The translations under genes and the position numbers were made by a program. Below the pieces are notes generated by a model. The model did not search any database. It was not told the DNA's origin and saw only the letters and a program-made list of their open reading frames with translations. A stretch of DNA of 64,000 bases from Larix kaempferi (taxonomy: Eukaryota > Streptophyta > Pinopsida > Pinales > Pinaceae). The stretch lies in contig BSBM01000904.1 in NCBI GenBank assembly GCA_027924585.1, forward strand, positions 22,033,001 through 22,097,000. Reading direction: 5' to 3'. Positions 33,946 through 46,768 of this stretch are shown here, piece after piece. Positions within the stretch are counted from its first letter, which is position 1, and every line of letters begins with the position of its first letter.

Positions 33946-35146
33946 TGTAAATTTTTAATCCAGATATCACTACTCCCTCTGGAAATCCCTGAGATCTCAA
34001 GCGGTTTGAGTGTCGTATATCAATAATACTCATAAAGACATAAAACTCAACAATTAGATCTCTTTACAACGTTAAACACAATCATTCGCACATAAGACAC
34101 TGCATATACCCTAGAAATCCTAAGCGGGGAAAACTAGCAATCCTGTGGGGATATCTTATCTCTCGAGCCCAGAGAAATATATGAAAGAAAGAAATACAAC
34201 AATGTTACATCAGATGTAACACTCAATACTGAATGGGTCAATTCCCTAGATCTACATGCATCAGTTGATGCATGCACTAAGGAAATCTGCCCTAGCTGTC
34301 AATCTGGATATGATTCAATATGCAGGTAGCTTTGACTGTACTACCTCTCTCAATCCTCTGCTCTGATTTGCTATGCTACTGAAGACAACCAACTGATGAA
34401 TACAAAGAATGTGCCCTTTCTCTGCATGGAAAAGTATGCCCTCCCCTCTGGATTTCAAACACTCGTACTGGATCAGATCTCAGCAGATCTGAGCTCTGAT
34501 CGTCGTAAACCTTCCTCAAACACTGAGGCAAGGATACCCTGGAAGTCTCAGACACTCAATTGGCAGATCGGACTCTGAATGAGATCCTCAGGTAACGCGC
34601 CCCTCTCCATCTCTGAAATTCGTCCTCCACAATCTCTGCAGAAACCACTCAAGTGAACTATCTTAGTCCACAGATCTGGGTTCCAAGTGCCTTTGGAGCA
34701 AGTGGTCTCTGATCCAGCTCAAATATGACCACTCTCCCTCCTGCAACAACTCCTCTCTCTCTCATAAAGTCATCCTGCATGCACTAATGCGCCCCCCTCA
34801 CTCCTTATCTATCACTCTCTGATAAGTCAACTGAGCAACCTCATATGGGGACCCCCTACCTCTATATATAATCTCACAGATCAATTAGGTTTACCAAAAA
34901 CCTAATATCGGTGCATGCAAAAAGTCACTTTTCCTGCATCTTTTAATCACTAACAGGTCATGCAAAACTTATGCATGCAAAGGGAAAAACACCCCAGAAG
35001 GTCCGCATGTAGCCACCAATGGACTCATGCCATTGAGTAGAGTGTATCTCACCCTCTACTCCACACTAATGACTATACTGTTGATATACCTCCATGCAAG
35101 GCATATGAACCATGGAGGACATCCCGAGATACCATAAAAACTAACA
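33946..35146 (-). repeat. 5' LTR of the copia element (1201 bp)
   Basis: On the minus strand it runs from TGTTAG (35146) to TTTACA (33946), next to the primer binding site. The 5'-most 61 bases match 31858-31798. The plus-strand readings inside it are not genes. Confidence 0.75.
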
Positions 35147-35599
35147 AATATTATCATTAAAGACAAATAATCTGTAACATTTCCTATGCACTTTGTAAAC
35201 CTTTGTCTTCTTATAGTAATTTATTTGTGGATGTAGTAGACTCATTATCTAGACTTAGCCTGTCATAACCCAAGAAAAAATGTGGACATGCTCTACCTTG
35301 TTTAACATTTGTGTACATTTAGTCTACAAAGAAACCTAAGGCATGCTAAACTTGATCTTTTTCTAAATAAAAATGAAAAAACTGAAAAATTATATAGCTA
35401 GCTCTAGAATGCAAGTGCAATGGCATTAAAAATTTGAGGAACAAAAAAAAATACATCTCCAAAAATAGACAAAGCAACAATATGTGAAAAATCACACACA
35501 CATATATATATGCCATTTTATTGGAATCATACAAACGGAGTTAGTTGATGTAAGCCATTGTTACTTTGAAGTAAAGAACAAGTAGGTTAGTCAAAAATT

Positions 35600-36581
35600 T
35601 GTTACACCTAAATCTCGCCATCATGAGTCTCATGTTAGCTCAGTGCCATAATCCCTGAGGTTTCCTTGATCAAGAAAGTTAACAAAAGCAAGTTGTTGAC
35701 CTTTGTCCACAAGTTCTAGTTGGGCTAATGTAGGTTGTCCTCTAGCAGCAAGCGCCCAACTAGGTCAGGCACAGACTGTCATCTGATAGAATGCATCAGT
35801 GGCTCAAGTTTCCCTTGTGCAGCCTGCGCTTTCCCTCTCAGGCGCTAGTTTCTTTCATATAGCATGCACCAGAGTCAGTTAAAGTGGATAAAGGGGACCT
35901 TTGAGCGAATTATCGAAGGTGGATGAGGTGGATCTCTATCCCTATCTTGTACTTGAGATGGCCTTCAGTTCCCTAACGCCTAGGGAGGATCTCTTAGTCC
36001 TCTCCTACCATATCTCAACCTACTCTATCCTCTTGGTCCTATAAATATGAAGCTCTCTCCCATTCTAAGGAGAGGAAGTCTATAATACTTACATGCTGGT
36101 GGAATTAGCCCAGAAGATCCCTATCCATCTCTTGGGAGGCTTACATTTCCTTTGGAGGCATTGGATCGACTTTTTGGAGGAGGATTGCAGCGTTAAGGCT
36201 TGGGTTGTAATCATCACTCTACTTTGTATTTCCTACTTTATTGAAAGTAATATAATCTCTTTCCATAAATGTGTTCATGTTGATATCATTTAGAGCTTAC
36301 TTCCTTAATCGTTTGCTTAGATCAGTTAGTGTTTAGATGCATTGTTACTGCTTGCTTTGTTTCCACATGTTCTTATAAGTTTTGCAGCTTGGATCTGACG
36401 ACCGTGGAGCTTGGAGCTACAAAGAGGACATAGATCTATAGATCTGAAGGTAAGACATCTATTAGACTCGATCTCTAATTGATCTAGGAAAGTAGTATTA
36501 TGTTCTGTTCCTATTTGTTCTAGATTCACTTGAACTAGGGAGATCACGCTCGCGTCCGCTCGAGTAGATTCTCCGATAACA
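35600..36581 (+). repeat. Solo LTR related to the 4-kb element, opposite orientation
   Basis: It begins TGTTACACCTAAATCTCGCC and ends 'gattctccgataaca'. It matches the reverse complement of the 901-bp LTRs at both ends and at blocks such as 'cagcttggatctgacgaccg' (about 36385) and 'gaaggtaagacatct' (about 36447). A TATA-like 'cctataaatatg' is near 36040. The flanks are AAATT (35595-35599) and ACATT (36582-36586), a possible target duplication with one mismatch. No primer binding site or polypurine tract adjoins it, so it is a solo LTR. Confidence 0.75.
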
Positions 36582-39081
36582 ACATTACTCCAATATTTTG
36601 CGTGACACATTTGATCTTGGTAGCAAAAGCTGGAGATGCTAGCAAACAATTGAAATAATGGATGTTTGAATTGAAAGAACGGGTACCCAGCCTCAAAATC
36701 TTTGAATAGCCGCAATTGACAACTTATCTCCAATAATCATTATGACCTTATGATGACGTCTTTGCCAATTTTTCCTACCTGACAATTACACAAAGGGCAT
36801 GGATCTAACTTTCTGCGCATTTGATTTTGTAATCTGCGTTGTTACATCAATGGCAACAAACCTCTACAAGAAAATTTGTAGCTACCTTATACTAAGCATA
36901 GAGATGTTCCAATGTATTCATATAAGATGTAGGCATGGACTTTCTTATGATCGAGAACAACTTTGGGAATGACATGCTAGCAATACTGGGACTTCGTGTT
37001 GATCCTTTTGTAGGTTCCTGCATCTTGCATTTTCTTCCCTCAACCAAAGCTAAAGAAGGGTGTTGGAAACCAATCTAAGCGGTATCAAACCAAATGAAAT
37101 TGCTAATAGAATAAAACCAAGAATTAATGAATTATATTAACTTGTAGGATAGATAAAACCTTTAGTGCATAAAGGAAAAAGGAAATTGCACGAGGTTTTC
37201 AGTTTATGAGAGTAAGGAACATAGATTTAGTCATGGGATCCTACTCTGGAAATTTCCCAATCTCATTTAACAAATTTAAGGAATTAGTGCAGTCCTAAAA
37301 GAAGCAGGTTAGAAATTACAACAAAGTAGCCCAAATCCAAAACAATTTTGTTGTCTCTGAAATCTCTGTCTTCGTCCTTTAAATTCCACTGCATATACAT
37401 GGCACCCATATCATAATCCATTGTTGCTTAACCATGATTGTTTTTGAAAGATGACTACAATTAGCATGCCAACTAGTCTTCTTCCCTTAAACCATTATAT
37501 ATATTTACATAATGAAGGGTGGTCATCAATGACTATGCATAATAGGACCTATTTCTAGTGAAAAGATACAACATAGCACAAGTACCTTGTGTAAACTCTT
37601 GGTCACATGGGTTCAAATGTACAAAAGAAGACAAAGAAGAACAAACAAGTGTTGTGGTTGTATTCATCATAACCACACCAAATATTTTCAAGATTGCTGC
37701 AACAAAACAACAATGACTTGAACCCTGGACCTTGGGAACAAAGGCTTCAAAATCAAGCCTGAAAGGCACTTGTCAACCTAACATGTATGATTGTCAACTC
37801 ATGTACTTGTCCATATGTCCACTAGGAAAGAAATATTTGAATGTTACATTTGAAAATTTAAAGTTATGTTGTATTTTTATTTTTGTAAACCCTTGTTAAT
37901 AATAAAGATTGTCTTTTCAAACACTTTTGGCCAATAATACTTGTACACTTATTAATATATTTTATTAAATAAATACAAGTAAATTAAATAATTCATTTAA
38001 CATTACAAATTTCGAATAATGTTGTTGTACTTGCACATGCTAATAGAAAATGGTGGAACATTTAGTCACTTTCCATAGGTAGGGATTAATAAGAATAGTA
38101 TCATAAGTATCAAAATCTTTAAACTATATCTCAAACATGAACATAATATAATATTAAGGTAGGGACTAGTGGCTTTGTAGATGTATCTCTTATTGTTCTC
38201 ATATCTATAGGTCAGGTGTTATAAAAAAATATAATGAATTTAAACATGGGCTAGGAAGGGAAACATGTCGATACTTTTGATTTGCGTGAGCAAGCTCTTT
38301 GTTTGACTTCAATCTAAGACTTCTATTTTATATCTATCTTCAAATATATGTTTAGTGAGCCTTGCTTGTAGAAAAACAAAATGGCCTACCTCAAACATAT
38401 TACAAGCTTGTTTTCAAGGAAGTTTTTAAATTATTATTTTACATTTATTAGTTTAGTTCTTTAAGATTAAAAAGGTTTACAAGATAAATAGAAGACCTAA
38501 AGTACATATTTTTCAAAATGTTTTTCACATTTGATTATGGTAGAAATGATTAAAAACTCGTAGTCTAACTAAAAGCTAAATTGATATATAAGAACTCCTT
38601 ATTTGTGAGACAAGCGACATAACATGTTTTTATATTTGAATGTGGTGGGAATATACTTCAGTATATTTTTTATATTTGATTTGGTAGAAATGATAAAAAA
38701 ATTCATAGTCTAACTAAATGCTAAATTGATGTGTAAGACCTCTGTCACGGGGCTAGAAGGCCGACCCTAATCCAAAACCTCATTCCCTCTTCTAGACCGT
38801 GTGACACTGCCTAGACTTTGCTATTGGAGGTGTTTCCAACCTAGAGGAAGCCTGCTAAATTACACCTCTCACTTAATATTTTTATGTGTGTGTGTGTTTA
38901 ACTTAGCCATATCCAATACAGTTACATGAAACCCCAAGAAAACAATATGCATAAAAGATTAACACAAGTATGTAGCTGACAACACCATAACGAGGTATGC
39001 TCAATTTGTATTTACAGTAAGAACTTGTTTACAACATGAGGAGGATGCCACAACCCAACAACTCTCCCGGAGGGTGCCCAA
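36582..39081. other. No gene seen; AT-rich filler
   Basis: No ORF or element boundary can be supported. Near 38744 'tgtcacggggctagaagg' resembles an LTR start, but I could not find a partner. A (tg)n run is near 38885. Confidence 0.4.
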
Positions 39082-39459
39082 AAATCATGTCATGAAGGAT
39101 GGACAGTTACCCAATTCAACTATACTCCTAACATTTTGCGAGGATCGAGATGCCTTTGAATGTAGCCACACGGAGATGATCACTAGCCCACTTCCCATCT
39201 CTTCTCTCACAACTCTCCTTTCCATGTCCAGAGATAAGAATTCTCTCCATTTTAATCCATTTGTTTCCCATAAGCATGCCTCTATCACAACCTTGAAAAG
39301 GAGTGCCAATCCCAACCAGAAGGTTATATAAACTATATACATGCTGCAACTGCGTCTATTTACGTTGACAACAACCATCATGTTTACAACACTGGCTAAA
39401 CTGTAAAGCGAAAGCCATAGATAATAGTCTGCATAACCAAGTGTTATAATTATAAACAA
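39082..39459 (-). repeat. Exon-containing dispersed repeat, copy 2
   Basis: A direct-orientation copy of 22064-22444. The exon-like part reads 'YYLWLSLYSLASVVNMMVVV' then 'NVNRRSCS'; intron edges are shared, including 'ggttatgcag'. Relative to copy 1 it has several substitutions and small indels (for example a 3-base loss near 39250). It is followed directly by a 225-bp tandem duplication. Confidence 0.6.
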
Positions 39460-39909
39460 CCAATCTCACCTCAACCACCAAAACTCATAAATTTAACTTT
39501 CCTTTTTTACTATCCACCAATCTGGAAATTATAAATGTAAAAACTAGATTCCAGATTTTATATCCTCTGCCTCTTTCATTCCTTGCAACCATTATTCAAT
39601 TGGCTTATGATCTCTTAGGGATTCCCCTCTTGAGTTAGTGTGGGCCTAACCTAAAGTGTAGAAGATGGTTTGTGAAGTGGGACACCAATCTCACTTCAAT
39701 CACCAAAACTCATAAATTTAACTTTTCTTTTTACTATTCACCAATTTGGAAATTTATAAATGTAAAATCTAGATTTCAGATTTTCTATCCTAAGCAGGGA
39801 TTCTTTCATTCCTTGCAACTGTTATTCACATGGATTAGGATATCTTAGGGATTATCCCCTTGAGTTAGTGTGGGCCTAACCTAAAGTGTAGAAGAGATTT
39901 GGTGAGGTG
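39460..39909. repeat. Tandem duplication, 225-bp unit
   Basis: 39460-39684 and 39685-about 39909 both begin 'ccaatctcac(c/t)tcaa' and end in 'gagttagtgtgggcctaacc' plus 'taaagtgtagaaga'. They are diverged by scattered substitutions and small indels. Confidence 0.85.
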
Positions 39910-40029
39910 ACAATGGCCTCCTTCTTAGTTACCCTTGAGTCTTCACCTTGTGAATTAGGACTTTTACATTGTGGATGAGGGTTTAAGTTGTACCAAGTTG
40001 GATAGCATGGTCACTTTTAGTGTACTTGG

Positions 40030-40470
40030 TTGAAGTCTCAACTGGTCCATTTTTTGGAATTCACGTTTGAGGAAGGTTTTGGTGAAGATGTTATCAAGGA
40101 CACCTTTCTTTACTAAAACTCATGGTAGAAAAGAGGAATAAATTGGCATAATATTAAAAACTAAAGTGGTATTGCTTTCATATTTAGGGATTGATTAAAA
40201 GCTATTGTTCATTTATAAGATTCCAACTACCACTTTTTTTCATGTGGTTTTCCAAGGATCTAAGCCAAAGGAAATATTTTATTGTAGATGCCTACTTCCC
40301 ATCCATATACTCATTTTAGAATTTTGTTATGAGACATTCCCCTTATATGGATATTTATTGTTATATCATTAAGTCTTTCGTAGTGTGTGATGTTACTTTA
40401 GTGGGCAATTTTAATGCTAAGGTTAATCATCTACGTTGTGAAGTTCAAGAGTTTGTTAATCAACTTTAGA
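40030..40470 (+). pseudogene. LINE endonuclease fragment
   Basis: A plus-strand reading ending 'VVCDVTLVGNFNAKVNH' (40385-40430) contains the 'GDFN' block of LINE apurinic-type endonucleases, with Asp changed to Asn (GNFN at 40404-40415). Upstream pieces in changing frames are only loosely consistent. It is probably a small decayed fragment. Confidence 0.35.
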
Positions 40471-40485
40471 TCTAGTATCATCATT

Positions 40486-40752
40486 ATGAATTGAAACATT
40501 CTTGAATAGATTTAGTTCCCACACCTTACTATTTGTTTTTTTTGTTTTTTATATCATTAATAGGTGATGATTTTTAATATTAAGGATGGTTGAGGAAATT
40601 CCTAAATAGCCTAGAAATTATGAAATGAAACAATCTTGAATAAGTTTAGTTCCCACACCTTACTATTTGTTTTCTTGTTTTTTATATCAGAAATGGGTGA
40701 TGATTTTTAATATTAAGGATGGTTGAGGAAATTCCTAAATAGACTAGAAATT
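40486..40752. repeat. Tandem duplication, about 134-bp unit
   Basis: 40486-40619 and 40620-40752 share 'tttagttcccacaccttact', 'ggtgatgatttttaatatta' and 'aggatggttgaggaaattcc'. Confidence 0.85.
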
Positions 40753-41887
40753 ACATATTAGTCTAGAACAAAAATTATTTCCATGTGTGGTCAAGATTAA
40801 CAAAATTCTCCTTAGTCAGATACTTCCATATTGAAGTTTGGGAATTCCAGATAAGCCTACTACTATACTTCTTGATATAATGGCTTAATAACAAAATACA
40901 TTGACAAAGCATAAAGACAAGTGAATGTGAGGCCTGGCCTTAGTAGCCTTTCTCCATAGTATGTTTTCCATCCATGTGATCTATCACTTGTGAAATTGAA
41001 CCCACAAACCTAACCATAACAATTTTTTGAATAGTGCTAGCGTCCAAATACCTTGAAGTAGATGATTCCCCAATGCAGGAGAGCCTCCCCCGAGTAATAT
41101 CTAAGATTAGGCTATGATGCAATGTGGAGTCCAAAGTTAGCTTCTCCATTTTTTCTCGTTGGTGGTTGGCCTTCACTTTAAGGCGATCTTTCTTCTAGTC
41201 TAGAAGATCAATATGAGTACTGAGACGTTCCATAACTTGCTTCATACCATTCATTTTAATCTCCATTCTATGGAGATTTTCTAAATGTCATCAATTTTGC
41301 TAGTGGCTCTACCAATATCAGACCCACAATCTAGATTCTTATCCATAACCCCCTCTGTGCCTTGAGAGTAAAAAGATCTATCTTCCTATTAAGACAAGTT
41401 GCTACGCAAAAATCCTAGAACCCCCCTCTGAAATAGACCTAAAGGGCGTGGCAAGAGATTGCTATTCCACTAGATAACTATAGAAAATTTGTCAAAATGG
41501 TCCTTATTCCAAGGGTTCTGGGGCTAAGAAGGGCCAAGTCTCAGCTTGCAAGCATATTCCTTTGCCTCTTATTTCTCCTTGGTGACTATTGCACTCTCTA
41601 GATTCATTTGGCCCGAAATAACCTGAATAATCCCACCCATTCGGCATAAAGCATATGGGGGAGCCATAATTGATTCCCTATGAGCAGAGTTAAGAGAGTT
41701 GTAGAGGGATAAAGGCACACAATCGTGTGAAATTTCACTTGCATGAGGTAAATGCTTGAGGATTTGAGAGCACCTGGAAGATTTAATCCTATCGTTCAAG
41801 GGGTGTGTGTCATGCGGTTCCTATAATAACCCAAATTTTTTAAAATTATTACTTTTATTGGGATTAATCTACCTCCCTTTAACTTTG

Positions 41888-42224
41888 TTAGGTTTGGGAT
41901 TGTTCATCTCTTCCCAAGTCATTTAAATGCCATGGAATTAATCTTCTTGTCGGCAGTTCTTCGTTTTTAACAAGCACACCTTTGTCCAATTTGACAACTT
42001 CATTATCTAACTTATCCGCGAGGCTGTTGTTATGCCTTTTGATATGCATGAGGAACACTTTGAAGGTTGTTGACAATTCTATTATAGAGTCTGTTTTGAA
42101 GTAGTTTATTCTTCTCTGCATAGTTTCTTACATGCTTGATAACTTGAAAAGAATCCCAAAATATTTTGAATTGGTAGACCCCAAGTTTCTTAACAAATTC
42201 CATTCCTAGATATAATGCATACAT
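41888..42224 (-). pseudogene. RNase H domain remnant of a retroelement
   Basis: Minus-strand readings in two frames match the C-terminal half of a plant retroelement RNase H. 'YALYLGMEFVKKLGVYQFKI' then 'FWDSFQVIKHV' (42224-42120) has the 'D(S/A)..vi' block. 'FKVFLMHIKRHNNSLADKLD' (about 42060-42000) has 'HI.R..N..AD.L'. The two parts are offset by a frameshift. There is no RT beside it, so the parent (LINE or Ty3-type) is unclear. Confidence 0.5.
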
Positions 42225-45200
42225 TTATGCATAAGTGTTGGAAGTGACGTCGAGCCCCCACGATTACCTAATAATTTTTTTTCCAATAAGGTCAATGAGG
42301 ACCCCTCCGCTCTCCGCCCTCCCCACTTCTGCCAGACCTTACTATTTTTTAGAATCCCATAAGATGGTGATTTTAACAATATCTTTAGCTTCTCATTCTC
42401 CCTTCATTTCACTCATTTTATTATGCAGGCGGTTCTAGTATTGTGGATTATGTTATTACTCATATTTTCTTATTCATAATATGTTTTATTACACTTCCAA
42501 TTAGTTTCCCTACATACCCTTCACCATCCTGTTTTATAATTCCTTTCTACCATAAGTTGGATGAGTATTATTTATTTAAAGATAAATCCTAGATCTTGTA
42601 AACTATACTATTGCAACCTTATTGAAAAAACTTTCAACTTTTGTTGTGCAGTATGGACAACAATATTAAAACGTATCCTCAACTTGTTTGCTCTTCTCCA
42701 TTGTGCCTATGTCCCAAGGTATTTTTTAATGTTTTGTAATAATCTACCTAAGTACAGTACTCTAGGAGATTATTTTGGATTGAAAAAATCATATATATAA
42801 TAGGTGGGCAAATATAAAATAAGAAATATCCAATTATTATTGAAACTTGTAAATTTTGGCGAATATTATAATAAAAACATATTTTATTTAAATATAGGTG
42901 ATATTTTAGAGTGAAAATGACCAACTAGTGAATTTATTTTTTGAAAAAAGCCCAAAAAATAGCCAATTGGCGAAACTTCACCCCTAAAAAATACCTTGGT
43001 CCTTATGACTAACAAAAGGGAAAACATCACATGTAAAAATTGAAAACGGAGTAAGCACATTCACACATAAGGCCTTTTGGAATACCTTCTTACCTAAAAA
43101 TAATACTTGTCCAATCTATAATCCTCAAGTTTGGTTTGATTATGTTTCATCCCTTTATGATATTCTCCAATAAATTCTCATTTTTATGCATCCCTAGGGC
43201 CAACGTGCCACTTTTTTCTTGGATAAGATGGTTTGAAATGCTATTTGAAGTTAATATAAACAAATCTCCTCATAATGAACACCGCAAAGCAGGTTTCTCA
43301 AACACATCCATCCCATTTTAGTGTCCATATTGTTTTATTTTTCAATCACATTCTCTTATGGTTTCCCCCCTTTCCTATAATTCTAACATTATCCATGTCC
43401 TTTTCAAATCTAGGTACTAGTTTAATCCATGTCCTTTTCAAAGTTGGGTACCACTTTAATCCATGTCCTATTACATGGCCATTATTGTCAAATAGTCCTG
43501 TTGTGCCACACTTTGTGGGGCACCCCTATAGACCTATTTTTGCAAAATTCTCAAAGATCGGGAATCCATATTTGCTGCTCTTGGACTCTCAATAATATAT
43601 GACTATGCTTCTATATGATGGATGATCATTGGAGGATATATTTATTACTATATGTCATACCATGATAATGATAATGATATGTAGCTTATGAAAATTTGAA
43701 TAAGAATGCTTTCATTTGTCGGATGCGAATAGCTAGCAGTATTAATCCTTAGGTTGATAAGGGAGAAATATGTGTGGTTTAATTATTAGCCAAGTCACCA
43801 ATGTTACCCTTGGTATTGTTAAGAGAATTTACCCTCGCCTTTGGGTCCACATTTTCCTTCATCCATTATCCAAATCACTCCATTAATTGGTTTATCTCCT
43901 TTAGTTGAGGATTGATGGATGGATTCTAAATCTCTCCCCTCTGTGACCTCTTCACTAGGAATACCTCCCCATTATACCTTGTGTCTCGGGCAGTCTTGTA
44001 TTGCAATTGTCTTGTGATGGTTCATGAAGATTCCTTGTAGACCCTTGGGGTGGACTGCTTATCAAGCAAAGAGAGTTGTCGTGGAGAAATGATACCCCTA
44101 GACTGTTGGCATGAAAGTCCTTCCTCCCTTATGCTTAAAAAATAAATGAGGGCATGTGAAAAAACTTCGTTTCGAAGACTCCTTGTACCTGCAAAAAGTC
44201 AAAGTCAAATTTGAAGACCAATGAAGACAAAAAGTCATAATCCAAAGAAAATCAAGGCAAGAAAAACATGCCAAAGAAGAAGGCCTCAAAAATAAAAGAA
44301 AAATGAAAATGCTAAGGTCTCAAATACAAAAGAAGTACAAGAAAGAAGTCCAACAAATCAAATGAAGACTTGTCCAAGAAGACCAAGTCAAAGTGGAGCT
44401 AGAAAAGTCAAAGTAATGGGGAAGTGTGATTGCTAATGGTTAGGTGGGGGGTTACCTCACTATACAATCTCCTGTTTGTGAGACACATCCCTAGTGTTGT
44501 CCTAATGGTGAATAACTCAGAGTGTCCCTTTTCCCTCTTATCTAAGAATCCATCAGTCTCCTTGCACTAGAACTTCCATTTGACCAACCTTGTTGACCAT
44601 AATTATCTCCAACCCGAAGGAGAAAATAACCCTTATTAATGCCTTTGTGTTGTCTTAGTATTGGTTAATGGATAACTCATGCGTCCCATGAACCTGTTTG
44701 AAAATATCTATGTGGTTGGTATATCATCATGCATGTGACGACTAGTTATATAATGAGTCAATTATTGACGATTACTTGCATTTTTGTATCTGTTCACATG
44801 AACACTCTTTGTTGTTGGTTCATTAGGGACACATGACACCGGTATACATCATCTAGCCAATGTATCGGGGTTTCTCAGCCATATCAGATTTTCAGTTCCA
44901 GTTTTCAAGGCTTTAGGGTGGCCAAATGGGGGGGGGGGGTATGCTATAACTTGAGTTGTAGTTGGTATACTTCCCATGAAATTTTTGGATACCCATTTGA
45001 CCATTTATCTAGACACATCCCATTAGATTGATCATTACTACCACACATCAGTTTGTTTGAAAAAGGTGGTGGGGTTTTTGTTAGTGATTGCGGTGCATAT
45101 TTTCATGAACGTACTTTCTGGACAAAAACCCAATATTTTTTTTTATTTGAGAGATGTTCTAGATTCTCGGCCAGTACTTTCATCCTATCCACTTGCATGT

Positions 45201-45399
45201 TAGAACACCCTCACCAATTGGGCAAGATCTGAACCTGAAGTTGCACTTCGTCAATGAGTAGCTTGCAAAATTTCATGAATTTGCATGGGAAGCTTCTAGT
45301 GAGTATTTTGGCAATGTTTTGGTATCATTAGGATCCTTTTGGACATTACTACGCAGTTCCAACATCAAATGGGTGAACGTTGGCCTCCTAGATAGTTTT
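42225..45399. other. No gene seen; AT-rich filler
   Basis: No supportable gene. There is a small direct repeat near 43396-43470 ('tccatgtccttttcaaa'), an A-rich stretch with repeated 'aagtcaaa' near 44200-44415, and a G10 run near 44929. Confidence 0.4.
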
Positions 45400-46315
45400 C
45401 CAAGCATGGAGGGTTAAAACAGGCTTATTTCAGTTCATTTGAGATTAATTATGGCTAAGACTATGGTTTTAATTAAAAAAATTACTAAGTCTAGCCTAAT
45501 TAATTTATAAAAATTAAAAAAGTGCACTAGGGCTTCTAATTTCACTTTGAGAATGCACTTTTTAATTATTTAAGAAAAATTAAATTAATTTTCCTAAATA
45601 ATTTTAATTAAATTGAGCATGGCATATATATGGAGTCAAAAAAATATTATTTTATCTCAATACCACAAGAAGAAATTAAATCAATGGATGGGATTAAAAA
45701 GTCAATGGAATATTAAGTCCCATCCGTTGATCAACAAGCTAAAGCACATGGATCAAAATCCTTTTGAGAAAAAAAGGACTTGGTAAAAGGGCCTAAAACA
45801 ATACAACCCAAGGTGTTTGAAAAAGTTTTAGCATTTTTCCCTTTGTATTTGTTCCCACCCTTGGTATTTGACATGGACCATGGTATTTGACAAGTTTTTA
45901 ATGTTTTTGTCCTTAATGAGTGAATGCTCCATTAAATACTTTAGTATTTTTGTAATTTGAGAATAGATCTAGGCCCTTGAAAGCCATATCTTCTTGAGAT
46001 CATCCAATTTGTAAATCATAATTTATGTAACCACTTTTGATTCTTCAAAAGCCTAAGGTGTCCTCCTTGTGCTATAAAAGGAGAGGTATTAGCCTTAGCA
46101 AATGGTTTATTTTTTTGGAAATAAAATCATTCTACTACATTTCTTCTTTCAAGTGTCATTTACACATGGTGAAATTTTTTGGGTGTTTGGAATGATTTAG
46201 GTTATTGATGAAGGAAGGTGAAGTAAGTTTCTATTGAGGTAATAATCTATTGATTTTATTTAAGTAATTGAGCTTATGCTAGTTAGAGATGAATTGGATG
46301 TTTTCTTCCTTCTTC
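45400..46315 (+). repeat. LTR-like promoter segment
   Basis: The plus strand carries a strong TATA context, 'gctataaaaggagagg' (46071-46086), with 'ggaaataaaatcattctac' about 40 bases downstream. This is the spacing seen in the U3-R regions of other plant LTRs in this window. No matching partner, primer binding site or clear end could be found, so the LTR assignment is an inference. Confidence 0.3.
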
Positions 46316-46627
46316 TCAATTAGCATTTTGATTAATCATTTGAATAACTAATTTTGCTAACCTTGTTCTCCTTAGTTTGTTGTGGATTGTGTTTACTTCT
46401 CCCTGATCTAGGGTTTGTGGGGTACAAGCAATGTTAAGGGCTTGAAGAATGCTTTGATGGAGGCCATGCAATTGGATTGCATGTCCCTCCTTTTGATGGG
46501 TTTTCAAACACTTTACTAAACCCTCATCACGTTCCTTAATTTGCTTGGTCATATCTTCAAATATTGTTTTCATAATTTTTATATGCTCCTCACCATCATA
46601 TGAGGCTCCCTTTTCATCCCTAGTCAT
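46316..46627 (-). CDS. Short variant of the array ORF (103 aa), left end of the array
   Basis: It starts at the same ATG context as the 698-residue ORFs and shares their first 32 residues ('MTRDEKGASYDGEEHIKIMK' to 'KQIKE'). At 46531/46532 it switches in frame to a different sequence of about 70 residues ('RDEGLVKCLKTHQKEGHAIQ' onward) and stops at 46316. The shared DNA (46532-46781) includes the start codon, the 5' leader and the primer binding site. It may be the remnant of a related element with a different or deleted internal region. The shared N-terminus is hydrophilic and helix-prone, reminiscent of gypsy Gag N-termini, but I cannot assign a domain. Confidence 0.4.
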   Translation of the reverse strand: MTRDEKGASYDGEEHIKIMKTIFEDMTKQIKERDEGLVKCLKTHQKEGHAIQLHGLHQSILQALNIACTPQTLDQGEVNTIHNKLRRTRLAKLVIQMINQNAN

Positions 46628-46768
46628 AGTTCCCTCAAAAAATTTGCTCTTCTTCTCTTACTTTTTTTTTTTCCTCTTCAACAAAAGCACTTTTGGTTTC
46701 AATATATAATGGTGGAACCTAAATTCTTTTCCTCATAGATATTATACCACATCAGGTGCCAAGATCAT

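Larger units (their letters stand above)
31798..35146 (-). mobile_element. Truncated Ty1/copia element retaining gag only
   Basis: On the minus strand, in order: a 5' LTR (35146-33946), an initiator-Met-type primer binding site, a decayed copia gag, a protease-like scrap, a repetitive acidic linker, a polypurine-like tract (about 31859-31872) and the first 61 bases of a 3' LTR (31858-31798). The LTR identity is fixed by the shared end 'ggaggacatcccgagatacc' followed by 'ataaaaactaaca' at both places. Integrase, reverse transcriptase and RNase H are absent, leaving 2.1 kb of internal DNA. The 3' LTR is cut off at 31798. It is either a gag-only non-autonomous derivative or an element with a large internal deletion. 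Confidence 0.8.

Noticed and set aside
36326-36733. Minus-strand 135-codon reading
   Set aside because: It crosses the boundary of the solo LTR and has no recognisable content.
38744-39081. LTR starting TGTCACGGGGC
   Set aside because: Only the terminal dinucleotide and G-rich context suggest an LTR. No partner or end was found.
44107-45399. LTR starting TGTTGGCATGAAAG
   Set aside because: The start looks plausible, but I could find no second copy, primer binding site, polypurine tract or matching end.
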